Shown: positions 47,012-56,700 of the stretch, piece by piece
How the letters are laid out: each line of letters starts with the position of its first letter
Numbering within the stretch: the first letter of the stretch is position 1
Source of the DNA: Melastoma dodecandrum
Taxonomy: Eukaryota > Streptophyta > Magnoliopsida > Myrtales > Melastomataceae
Direction: 5' to 3'
Length of the DNA: 64,000 nt
Assembly (NCBI GenBank): GCA_029817715.1
Contig: JARUPY010000465.1
Coordinates: 5,293,001 to 5,357,000, forward strand
Program-made: the position numbers and the translations under genes
The notes under the pieces: generated by a model
Seen by the model: only the letters and a program-made list of their open reading frames with translations
Told to the model about the DNA's origin: nothing
Databases searched by the model: none

Positions 47012-47019
47012 TTTATATA
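47012..47019 (-). promoter_or_regulatory. TATA box of the antisense gene
   Basis: On the minus strand the sequence reads CTATATAAAGG, a perfect plant TATA box about 135 bp before ATG 46877. A start about 30 bp downstream gives a leader of about 105 nt. It lies inside the element, just before the polypurine tract and 3' LTR. Confidence 0.7.
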
Positions 47020-47060
47020 GGGTATGATTTTTGCTGAGTCGGCATAGCCAACCCAGCATA

Positions 47061-47070
47061 AAAAGGGGGG
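47061..47070 (+). other. Polypurine tract
   Basis: AAAAGGGGGG, four bases before the 3' LTR: the usual priming site for plus-strand DNA synthesis. Confidence 0.85.
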
Positions 47071-47074
47071 CTTA

Positions 47075-48053
47075 TGTTGACATGGCAATTAATTTTGGGC
47101 CTGGGTTTAGAACAGGAACCCAGTACTCCCTCAAGTAATACTCCGAGCCGGCCCAAGACGTAATCGTCTAGGCCGACTCACGATGAAATCGACTAGGTCG
47201 ATTTATGACAAAGTCGACTAGGTCGACTAATAAACGGGGTCGACTAAGTCGACTCACGATGAAGGAACATGGTGATCAAAGCCAATCAAGATGACTTAAC
47301 AGTAGTTAGGTCAACTAGTAGAGTCGAATCGACGGAATCCTGGATAAAGTCGACCAAGTCGATCGCAGTCCGTACAGGTCGGTCAAGTCGACGAGGTTGG
47401 AATAAATTTATTCATTTTTAATCACGTTTGCTAAAGATCGTAACTGATCTTAAATATCCAGGAACGTGATCCCATATAACAAGGGGGTTGTTGAGACACT
47501 CCCACGACATTAGGGATCACGATCTGTAACACCATCTATAAAAGATTTATCTGTTACGCGTACAAATCCTCTATAAATAGCAGAGGGATTTTCCAAAACA
47601 GGGTACGAATACACCCAGCCAAAACACTGAAGTTTGTTCGTCAACCTTAGGAAATTAGACACCTTGACCCGGTTCATCGGTCAACCCCCCTTTTCACCAG
47701 CAGAGTGAGCTCGTAGGGCCTTTGCCGTCATCCCCCCGCCAGCGACACCACCGACGGAGTGAGCTCGTAGGGCCTTCGTCACAGCCTCCCGCCAGCAACC
47801 ACCACCGACGGAGCGAGCTTCCAAGGCCTTCGTCACAAGTTCCCCACCGTCACGGATTTCCACGACGTTGTCAATACTTGCACTTGTTTTCCGTTTTTCA
47901 ATGGCTGTAAGCCCTGTTTCCTTTACTCATTAAGATTGTAAGACTTGTATTTAATTTCAATAAAATTGTACATCTTCTTACTGGCGACCACAATACAATT
48001 ACTGTGAGTCCATTGCCAAATATTTCCGACGTGATCCGTTTCGTGCGCGAACA
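47075..48053 (+). repeat. 3' LTR (979 bp)
   Basis: Same length as the 5' LTR and identical by eye except for one base. Followed by the target duplication GCCCC at 48054-48058. Confidence 0.95.
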
Positions 48054-48390
48054 GCCCCCAATGAAATAACATAGACAAAAGAGTAAAAAGAAGAAAACTC
48101 CCCCTTCCCCTTCTGTTCAAACTTTTGCAAAGGCCTGCCAGTGCGATCATCGCATTCCTTCGGTCACGTTACTCCTTGTCAGAATGGGCCAGTAATGGGC
48201 CGAAAGAGACCTGACAGGCCCATTAACATAGTCTTGGGCTTACCTACTAAGAAAATATCGACCCAAACCAAATGCCCAAAAGAGAAAAGCGAAAGGCAAG
48301 GAAAGGAAGAGAAGTCGAGACGAAGGAAAGCATTATCCCATTCCCCCCTTATCAATTTGTTATGCTTTTGCCACCACGGCCCCCACCAAA

Positions 48391-48406
48391 CCCCCCCCCC
48401 CCCCCC
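48391..48406. repeat. Poly-C run of 16
   Basis: Homopolymer, flanked by CCACCA-rich sequence. Confidence 0.85.
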
Positions 48407-48624
48407 ACCAAAAAACAATAAACACCACTAAAATCCCCATCCAAAAAGCAAAAAAAAGGCATGAGTTAAAAACCACTCCTCCTAAACTTTTCATGTGCTT
48501 TGCTTGTCCCAATTCTCTGAATCTCTCCTTCGCAGCCGCAAACATCCCCCACCACCACCACCACCCCTCGAACGCAAAAACTAATCATTAGCGAGTGAAT
48601 CTCCCCTTAATCACGGCACATGTT

Positions 48625-48630
48625 CACGTG
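48625..48630. promoter_or_regulatory. G-box CACGTG
   Basis: Palindromic CACGTG about 750 bp before the MAPKKK ATG; a bZIP/bHLH target. Confidence 0.45.
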
Positions 48631-49006
48631 GACGGCATTCCAACGCTTTGCCGTAAATTAAAACCATTAACCAAGGGATGGCGTGCATTGCATTGCATTG
48701 CATGCTTCCCTCCTACTCATACGCCTAATCCCCTTCTTTCCGTCCTCGGTTTTTAAATATCATATATCTTTATTACCGCCGAACGTCAACGCCCTTTTCT
48801 TACGTCATCCAGTCGCCAGATCTAGCGTCACCACCCCACCCTCTTCTCTTCCACTGTTTTCGGACATAATACGTAAATGTCTGGTCGGGAAAACACGCAT
48901 TAATTGGCACAAATCTGAACAGTGCCCGAAAGGCATTATACTCCTCCTCCCTGCTTCATCACCATTTTAAAAAATATATACAAACAGTTCCAAATACGGC
49001 CGGCCG

Positions 49007-49015
49007 CCACGTGTC
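49007..49015 (+). promoter_or_regulatory. ABRE-type element CCACGTGTC
   Basis: CACGTGTC, an ABA-response core overlapping a G-box, about 370 bp before the ATG. It fits the known ABA induction of the MAPKKK17/18 group. Confidence 0.55.
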
Positions 49016-49334
49016 GGTGACCCAGTAAAGAGGAACTAACTTCGCTTTTCACGCACATCACAGCTCATGACAACACGAGAAATGGGAAGAAATCGTCGTC
49101 CACGCGGAGTTTAATTTTAACTTTCTCCCGTAGGCCAGCGCCAGCCAGCCAACATATGCTTTAGATTGGATAGATCAAAAGAATCAATCCATCCTCAGAA
49201 GTTTCTCAATCTTCCCCAAAGTCATCCACCTCCCCACTTTTCGTCTTTAAACCAAAAAAAAAAAGGAGGTTCGATCTTCACTCCGTTCACATTCCCAACT
49301 ACACCAAACCACCCTTCCCACGACATCGACCGAC

Positions 49335-49341
49335 TATAAAA
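49335..49341 (+). promoter_or_regulatory. TATA box of the MAPKKK gene
   Basis: TATAAAA, 49 bp before the ATG, giving a short leader of about 15-20 nt. Confidence 0.6.
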
Positions 49342-49383
49342 TCCCCCAACCATCATCACCAGCTCAATAATACTCGCGGCGAC

Positions 49384-50850
49384 ATGGAGGAGTGGATCTG
49401 GGGGCCGGTGATCGGCCGAGGATCCACCTCCCTCGTCTCCCTCTGTTTCTCCCCTGCTTCCGGACTAGTCCTTGCTGTCAAGTCTGCCGACCTTTCCAAT
49501 TCTGCCTCCCTGAGGAGGGAGGCCCAGCTGCTCTCCAAGTTGAGCTCCCCCCGTGTAGTGGAATACAGGGGATTTGAGATCAGGGTAGCGGAGGGCCGGC
49601 CAACTTGCGATTTGTTCATGGAGTACGCGCCACGGGGTACGCTTCATGACCAGATCCGGCTCCGAGGGGGGAGGATTAAGGAGTCGGAGATTCGAGTGTT
49701 TTTGCGGGAGATCCTGTTGGGCCTGGAGTATGTCCATGGGGAGGGGATCGCGCACTGCGACATCAAATCGCAGAATGTCCTGATCACTGATGGAGGATTG
49801 AAGATTGCTGATTTTGGATGCGCCAGGTTAGTTGAGGATGAGTGTGCGGCGACGGCGTCTGCCTCCTTTGCGGGGTCGCCGGCATACATGTCGCCGGAGG
49901 CCGCGCGTAGGGAGGAGCAGAGTTATGCGGCAGATGTGTGGAGTGTCGGGTGCATGGCGATCGAGATGGCAATGGGATCCCTGCCGTGGATGGATGCAGA
50001 CGATCCGGTGTCGGCACTGTACAGAATTGGGTACTCCGACGAGGTCCCGGAGCCGCCACATTGGTTGACGGAACCAGCCAGGGATTTCGCGAGGAAGTGC
50101 CTGGTTCGGGATCCCAGGGAGAGGCCGACTGTTGAGGAGCTCTTGAAGCACCAGTTCCTCCAAGAACCCACCAGCGAGTATGAAACCGGAGAGCCGAAAG
50201 GGATCGACAGTATGGCCGATGAAGATTCGCCCAATGGCGTGCTGGAACCGAGGCTCTGGGAATCAATGGAGAGCTATGCCATAGCTGCCGCCGCCGAGAG
50301 AAACGTTCTATGCCGACCCTCGCATTCGACCTGCGAAAGGATGGAGGAATTGATCGGTAGGGGTGGATCTCCTAGTTGGGGTCAAACCGACGGGAGCTCC
50401 GAGGACAAATGGATCAACGTGAGGGTGCATCAGGACGAGGAAACGGAGGAGGAAGAAGAAGAAGAAGACGGAAGCCGCGGCTCTGGGGAAGACATCTTGT
50501 TCGCGAGCGAGTATGGCTTAGAAGACTCTCGGACCATTGTCAACGATGTTAGCGGCAGCACAATTAAGGAAATGACTGTAGTTTGTGATGCAGGAGAAGA
50601 AGACGGTCATGTAATTTCACATTTAGATCCTAACGAAGATGGCATTGTTCTTGATTGTTGTAAGAAGGAGCCCTTGAGAAATCATGGTTTAGACAAAATA
50701 AAGAAAAATAATTTTGCTGGGTTTGGTAATGATTGGGAACCAAAATTTGGAGGTTTGGTCGGAAAAGACTTCCACCCAAAGTCAACAACGTGTCTTTCTA
50801 TTCCACTGTTAAATGTGAACCAAGTGGCGTCGTTTCACATCCCCCGCTGA
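49384..50850 (+). CDS. MEKK-type MAP kinase kinase kinase (MAPKKK15-21 clade, ABA type), 488 aa
   Basis: Intronless, as usual for this clade. The N-terminal kinase domain covers about residues 5-262: glycine loop IGRGSTSLVSL, catalytic Lys in LAVKSAD, catalytic loop IAHCDIKSQNVLI (Cys where most kinases have Arg), DFGCA, SPAYMSPEAARRE and VWSVGCMAIEMAMG. The subdomain pattern MEEWIWGPVIGRGS is that of MAPKKK17/18. These phosphorylate MKK3 and act upstream of group C MAP kinases in ABA and wounding responses. The C-terminal 220 residues are acidic and low in complexity (ETEEEEEEEDGSRGSGE) and probably disordered. An ABRE and a TATA box precede it. The 3' end converges with the BAP31-like gene, 249 bp away. 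No lesion. Confidence 0.92.
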   Translation: MEEWIWGPVIGRGSTSLVSLCFSPASGLVLAVKSADLSNSASLRREAQLLSKLSSPRVVEYRGFEIRVAEGRPTCDLFMEYAPRGTLHDQIRLRGGRIKESEIRVFLREILLGLEYVHGEGIAHCDIKSQNVLITDGGLKIADFGCARLVEDECAATASASFAGSPAYMSPEAARREEQSYAADVWSVGCMAIEMAMGSLPWMDADDPVSALYRIGYSDEVPEPPHWLTEPARDFARKCLVRDPRERPTVEELLKHQFLQEPTSEYETGEPKGIDSMADEDSPNGVLEPRLWESMESYAIAAAAERNVLCRPSHSTCERMEELIGRGGSPSWGQTDGSSEDKWINVRVHQDEETEEEEEEEDGSRGSGEDILFASEYGLEDSRTIVNDVSGSTIKEMTVVCDAGEEDGHVISHLDPNEDGIVLDCCKKEPLRNHGLDKIKKNNFAGFGNDWEPKFGGLVGKDFHPKSTTCLSIPLLNVNQVASFHIPR

Positions 50851-51098
50851 CTTTGATTTACTTTTGGGTTTCCAAATTGGCCTCCTTTTCGACCCTTCAA
50901 GGTCAACCGTCAACGCGGCTCGTGCGCCACGAAGGAACTAGCAAAGAAACAAGGACAGAGTCGCTGACTTGACTTTTTAAGAATCGGCAGAGTCTCCCTT
51001 GTAAATACGATATTCGATTTCGATGAGCCGTGGCTTTGTTTGTACCCCCAATATACACATCGATCTAACCACATTCGCGTCGAGTAGTTTCGCGGCAT

Positions 51099-51643
51099 CT
51101 AGAAATTCGAGTAGCCTTCAATGCCGCCACCTTCGGTTTCCTTTCCGGCACGATCCCTCGGGTGCTTCTTGGCCGAATCAAGAACCCTCCTCAGCAGCTC
51201 TAGTTCTTTCATGTAGTAGTGTAGCCTGTCTATCAACATCGCTAGAAACAGCGAGAATCCTGCGTTGGGCCGGACCTCTCCGTCAGACCCCCAACCTCGT
51301 TCCCATATCGAAATACGGATCGATCCAACGACTTTGTTCGTACAGAAAACGAAAGAGTACCTAGAAGAGAAGCTTCCAGGAGGTGATTAGCCATGAGGAC
51401 CTGATCGGTGGGGTTGATCAAGCTTGATTCCCTCAGGCGGTTCTGGACGCTTGTGAAGTTGTAGACAACCGAGCCGAGGACGACGATCAGGGTAGTGGCG
51501 ACCGTTCTCGCCACCAACGGGCCTCTCCCTTGCTTCCCCCTGTCCAAACCCATCATCATCAACTTCCTCAGAGGCGATTTGAACAGGAGGACGACTATCA
51601 CGCCCATCTCCGCCAAGACGAGCGTAAACAAGACATTAATCAT
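51099..51643 (-). CDS. BAP31/BAP29-like ER membrane protein, 147 aa
   Basis: Plant homologue of B-cell receptor-associated protein 31, an ER membrane protein linked to sorting and quality control of membrane proteins. Two exons, 51643-51361 and 51259-51099, phase 1. The start MINVLFTLVLAEMGVIVVLL is the first membrane helix, followed by FKSPLRKLMMMGLDRGKQGR, a second helix (TVATTLIVVLGSVVYNF), the conserved NPTDQVLMANHLLEASLLG and a third helix (FSLFLAMLIDRLHYYMKELE). The hydrophilic tail (KHPRDRAGKETE) is shorter than the animal coiled-coil tail, as in several plant members. The ATG at 51643 is chosen over the upstream Glu-rich open stretch because it matches the family N-terminus. Confidence 0.9.
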
Positions 51644-51880
51644 CTCGTCTGCCCTCGGTACAGAGTTACAAACAGATGTTATGGTCCGTGCAATTTCTTC
51701 TTCTTCTTCCTCTTCTTTTCCGACTATTATACGCCTCGGGCGCCGCCGAGGTTCCAAATCTAAGGTTCAGGCAAAAGAATATGTGCATGTCGTGACGCAC
51801 GATGCGGGTGTTTTGGAATATCTTCACATTGGAGGAAAGATGTCCCTGGAGTAATTGGGCCTGAACGGGCCTGTAAAATG

Positions 51881-51938
51881 AGGCCCTTCACATTTGGACC
51901 TGCATTATGAGGCCCTTAACATTTGGACCTGCAATATG
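51881..51938. repeat. 29-bp tandem repeat, two units plus a decayed third
   Basis: AGGCCCTTCACATTTGGACC and its continuation are repeated once with two changes, and a weaker copy follows. It lies between the divergent BAP31-like gene and the small membrane-protein gene. Confidence 0.75.
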
Positions 51939-52061
51939 GGCTCATCACATTTGGGCGGCCTAATTGGCCCATTCATACCAGGCGGGAATTATCTCCGTCG
52001 TCATGTCTCATGTCGTCCAGTCCTATCTTCCCCTCGCAGTTCGTCTCCTCGAAATCTCGCC

Positions 52062-52521
52062 ATGAGCTGCTGCTGCTGTTTCCGGGCGTCCTCCGCCGCC
52101 GCCGGATTCCCCCCTCCGCCGATCATCACCAGCGGAGAGCGCAGCATGAGCTCTCTCCTTCCGTCGATGCCGACGGCATTCGCGCCTCCTTCGCTTTTTC
52201 CCCTGAGAACAAGTGCTTCCCTCAGGGATTGCACCGCCCTCCTGGAAGTGAGCTCCGACGTCGTCGCTACCTCCAGGCCGCCCGATCCGTCGATTCTCCT
52301 TCAAGCGAGGTTCGAATGAGCGTCCGAATTTTATTTACCGGGCTTTGTTTGGTGATCGGTTAGTTTCTGTGTTGTGACTTTTGAATGGCAGCGTGCTGCT
52401 TCTGTCGCTGTATGTCCTGACGAATTTCGTGGTGCCGAGTTACGTGACCAAGAACTTATTGAATAAGGACGGAGATGAGGATACTAATCCTCAGGATGAG
52501 GACAATCGGAGCAAGGGCTGA
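52062..52521 (+). CDS. Small single-pass membrane protein, 125 aa, unrecognised
   Basis: I cannot name the family. Two exons, 52062-52309 and 52392-52521, with an 82-bp GT-AG intron in phase 2. The protein opens MSCCCCFRASSAAAGFPPPP, a Cys cluster that could be acylated, or part of a Ser/Ala/Pro-rich organelle targeting sequence. After PDPSILLQAS comes one strong membrane helix (VLLLSLYVLTNFVVPSYV), then TKNLLNKDGDEDTNPQDEDN and a stop: an acidic hydrophilic tail. ATG 52062 has a good context (TCGCCATGA). The exon 2 frame was chosen because it alone gives the helix and matches the donor phase. It is transcribed away from the BAP31-like gene, with about 420 bp between the two starts. Confidence 0.6.
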
Positions 52522-52894
52522 CTTTTGACGTGCTTAATAGAATTGTCACGACGTAATGTGTCTTGATTTCATTCTGCCGAGCCGTGTTGTTGTTATTTCG
52601 CTTAGGTAGGTTTGAATAATTTCTGGGTGTCTCTCATGTTGATGAATTGAGATAGGCATAGGCATCTCTGTGATCATTCTGCTTTCTCAGTTAGACCTGA
52701 ATGAATAAAACTTTTTTACCTTGCCTGCAGTTTCGGCATCAATGGCTCTTGAAAGGCTATGGAAAACAGACACTGAGTTTTATTCACAACGCAAAAGCCC
52801 GGATATTGGATCAACAGGCGACTACCCTTGTTTTCGTAGTATCCATTCACATTCCTAAACCCTTCATAGAACAACAATTAAGGGATGGATTCTA

Positions 52895-53104
52895 TTAGTT
52901 TCCTGGAGACAGGGAATCTACCTTCTTCGTATTCCCGGTAGTCAAAAGAAAGGAAAGCGAGATCCCCAGCTTCCTGCTCTCGCCCTTGCTGATATTTTCC
53001 CTGGGAGGCCTCAGCATGCAAACCTCCCCATCACAGATGTATCTCCCGGCATCGGTCGTGCCCGACTTGGTGAAACAACCGAGGATGCTGGAGAACCGAG
53101 ACAT
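52895..53104 (-). CDS. Small protein, 69 aa, unrecognised
   Basis: A single open frame from ATG 53104: MSRFSSILGCFTKSGTTDAG, then RYICDGEVCMLRPPREN and a Ser/Leu-rich end (LGISLSFLLTTGNTKKVD). There is no obvious domain. TATATATGG on the minus strand at about 53167-53175 would make a TATA box about 65 bp upstream of the ATG. The small size and lack of a known homologue make this tentative. Confidence 0.35.
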   Translation of the reverse strand: MSRFSSILGCFTKSGTTDAGRYICDGEVCMLRPPRENISKGESRKLGISLSFLLTTGNTKKVDSLSPGN

Positions 53105-53175
53105 CGAGAATCGAAGGAGGTGAAAAACACAATAAAAGATCGGCTCGTGGGTTATGCTCGTCTGGAAGACCATAT

Positions 53176-53543
53176 ATATTTAGTCACCTGAGGGGGCAGA
53201 GGAACCACCTAATTCCAACTCGTTGTTCTGGTCTAGATGTGGAGGGGTCAGCCTTGGTTTGCTCTTTGACTTGTCGGAACAGAACAACCCTAGAATTGGG
53301 TTTCCGATTGTCACCGTCTAAAATGGCAAACCAGCGCCTGAGTTTTGACCCAAATGTCCAAATTGGGGAATATCATGCCCATCCATACCTGTTTGGATTT
53401 GAATGAAGAGAGGGGGGAGTGACTGGATCTCCACTTGGAAACATCCATCGGGAAGTACGTTCGGGATTGGCTGTGCCCAAAACACCAAATAACCCCTCTG
53501 CCTCACTTGTGTTTTTCTTTTTCTTCCCAAAAATGAGCTGAAA
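53176..53543. other. Intergenic, no gene seen
   Basis: Nothing recognisable between the small gene and the copia element. Confidence 0.4.
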
Positions 53544-53718
53544 TGTGATATCGTAGAGATTGTAATTGGTAGGTTTCGATATTATTCGATTAGTTTAAGA
53601 GATATTCGTTATCAAATTCTCTTGATTATAGGAGCTAAATACTCGTAATATCTTTATTAATAGTGATGTATTGTAATTATGTAATTATCAATTGAGAATT
53701 GTCATTTGATCTCTATTA
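53544..53718 (+). repeat. Copia 5' LTR (about 175 bp)
   Basis: AT-rich, starts TGTGATAT. Matches the 3' copy in AGATTGTAAT, GATTAGTGATGTATT-like and GTAATTATCAATTGA words. Its end is placed just before the primer site. Confidence 0.65.
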
Positions 53719-53731
53719 AGGTATCAAGAAT

Positions 53732-56700
53732 AATGTATAATCTTGTGCTTCCTTCTCTTGCCTATCGGATTTCTCCCACCACCCCATTTTTTCTTCCCCG
53801 GAACAATGCAATTCAACATCCTTCAGATAATCCCCTTCTACCTTTAGGATTTGTTCTAAACGATTCTCTCAATTCAACTATTGTTGCACCTTCGGCGACC
53901 TCACCGATCTTACCCTGTATCAATCAGCTTGTTACTGTCAAGCTCTTCGGCGATAATCATCAACTATGGTTATCCCCGATGGCTTCATACTTGGTCTCTG
54001 CTGACCTGTATGGCTATGTTGACGGCAGTATCTGCGCCCTGACCACAGCCAACTGGAGAAGTCGTGCCTAATCCTCGCTTGTCACATTGGAATAAGACAA
54101 ATCACACCGTTCATGCAATTCTCCTAGCAACTATGACTCTAGAAGTTATGGCCGAGGTATACCACATTTTTCCTGCCTATGACATCTGGGCCACCATAAA
54201 TAGACAATTTTTAGAAAATACTCGTGCAAGAGCATTGGAACTACGAGAGACCATCATCAGTCACCACCTCACGACGCAGTCAATGAGCGACTTCCTTCGC
54301 ACCATGAAGACGCTGGCTAATCAACTAGGTGCTATTCTTTACACACTCCGGAGACAGCCCTCATCATACGAGAACCTCGTTACCACCCTTCCTTATGCAT
54401 CCACGAATCTGACTCAAGATCAAGTTTCGGTAAATCTTCTCACATATGAGTAATGCTTGAAGCAAAAGGAGGCCCTTGACGTGGTGTTCAATCCATCTGT
54501 TCTTTATGCTTCAAGGTCTCCACCTTGACGTGGTGTTCCGTCGCTCTAGTCTTCCCGGATTCTCTTGCATATCATCTATTATGAAGGTTAATCCTTAGCG
54601 CCCTTGTCGCCTTCCTCATTAGTCATCCGATCGAAACAAGAATCATCTACCCTCTGTTGGCACTGGATCCAAAACCCACACCATTCAATGTCAAATTTGT
54701 GACCGCAGTGGACACTCTGCTCCGCGCTGCTATCAGAGATACACTCGTGTCACGGCTGATGTCCCAGATCAGTTTGTTGCACTTTCTCTAACTAATGATC
54801 CAACTGATGTATAGTATCTCGACTCCGGTGCCTCGCACCACATGACATCTCAGCGAGGCATACTACCTAATCCCAATCCTTACGGTGGATCCTCTCGTGT
54901 TTTGTTGGCAATGGCCAATCCTTACCTATCGCATACTCTGATAATCTGTCTCACCGCACCTATTCATCCCCTCTTAAACTTCAAGACATCCTCCATGTTA
55001 CTAATTTGACTCATAATCTATTGTCTATTCGATGTCTTTGTCTCAAAAATGATTGTATTATCACTTTTGATAAATCCTTCTTCACTATTAAGGATTGGCG
55101 CAGCGGGAGGATCCTTCTCCGACAGCTGAGTAATGGCCCCCTTTATCCAGTCCGATTGCAGATGGTGAAACCTCCTATTGCACTAATTTCTTCGGTCACA
55201 TTGACCGTCTGGCACCGACGTTTCTGTCATCCCCAACTATCTACCATCAATCTTCTACATAAGCAAAATCGACTACCCGATTGTGTATTGCCCTCATCTA
55301 AATTATATCACTCTTGTGAGCTTAGCAAATCACATCGTTTACCATTTTCTTTGTCCTCTTCGCGAGCTACCAAACCTTTTTCTTTAGTTCATTCCGATAT
55401 TTGACAAACTCTAGTCCCATCTACTTTTGGTTTTCGTTATTATCTTGTATTTATCGATGATTTTAGTCGATATTCCTGGATATTCTTGTTGCATCATATA
55501 ACGAGGTCTTTGAAAATTTTCGCAAATTCTATCAATTTGTCATTTCACAATTTTCTTCCTTTGTTATCGGTTTACAGTGCGATGGGGGAGGTGAGTTTGT
55601 TAACACTAACATGATTAAGTTTCTCGAAGAGGTAAGTGTTCAACTTCGTCTCTCTTGCCCTTACACACCGGAGCAAAAATGGTGTGGCGAAGTGTCGTCA
55701 TCGCTACCTCACCTCTCTCGCTCGTGCCACGAGATTACAAGCTGACCTTCCTGAGGAATTTTGGTCTGGTGCTATGATTACTGCAAATATGGTGCTTAAC
55801 CTCCTGCCATCATCAACTTATCATGATAAGTCACCACATGTGATGCTATATCAGTCGACACTAGATCATAATTTTTCCGAGTCTTTGGATGCCTTTGCTA
55901 TCCTTATTTGGGCCATCGATCATTGTAGAAACTTGTTGCTCGATCTATTGCTTGTGTATTTATTGGTTACTCATCACGACATAAGGGGTATCGATGTCTT
56001 GAACTGACCGGGTCAACAATCCACATCAGTAGGCATGTTCGCTTCATTGAAGATGTCTTCCCTTACCAATCATTGATGTCATCTTCAAAGTCTGCGTAGT
56101 CATCACAAGAATTTATGTCTTTGCATTTACCATTATCGATTCAGCCCTTAGATGTCATATCAATATCCCCTTCTCCGACGCATATGTATTAAGAGGCATC
56201 TTCGACCCCCTCGCAACCACCTTATCCTCCTCATCAGTCTCAGTACCGACATATGTCCCGATACATACAACAGATCAGGTTGTCTCTAACTCAGTGGGTG
56301 TCCTGTTGGACTCATCTAGTGACAGCATAACTTTCGTAGTTGCTCTAGACCCACTTCCTCCATCTCATCCCATGATTACGAGAAGCAAGACCGGGGGTTT
56401 ACGTCCTCGTAATATTCTAAGTCTCCTGTCCAGCCTACACCTACTGTCTCGATCATTGTTGCTGAGGCTTGCAAAAATCCACACTGGTATGCTGCAATGA
56501 AGGCCGAACATGATGCGCTCCTTTACAATCAGACATGGCATTTGGTTCCCCCATCATCAGCCCAGAATGCCATTGGCTGCAAATGGCTCTTCAAGATAAA
56601 TATCTTCCTAACGGCTCCATCGATAAATACAAGGCGCGACTAGTTGCACAAGGTTTTCGACAATGGCCAGGCTTTGATTACATGGACACATTTAGCCCAG

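Larger units (their letters stand above)
35139..48053 (+). mobile_element. Ty3/gypsy LTR retrotransposon, Tat-like, with antisense gene, 12.9 kb
   Basis: The element has two 979-bp LTRs starting TGTTGACATGG and ending GCGCGAACA, flanked by the 5-bp duplication GCCCC (35134-35138 and 48054-48058). Order inside: primer-binding-site-like TGGCGACCACAG, gag-protease, pol (RT, RNase H, second RNase H, integrase), an antisense six-exon gene, purine tract AAAAGGGGGG, 3' LTR. The second (archaeal-type) RNase H between the first RNase H and integrase is the mark of the plant Tat lineage. Gag-protease and pol frames are uninterrupted and the LTRs differ at one seen position, so insertion is very recent and the copy may be active. 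It lies about 1.3 kb upstream of the MAPKKK gene. Confidence 0.96.
48059..49383 (+). promoter_or_regulatory. Upstream region of the MAPKKK gene
   Basis: No gene is seen. The region holds a 16-C run (48391-48406), a G-box, an ABRE and a TATA box (separate entries). The young retrotransposon ends at its far side, so distal promoter elements may have been pushed 13 kb away. Confidence 0.5.
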
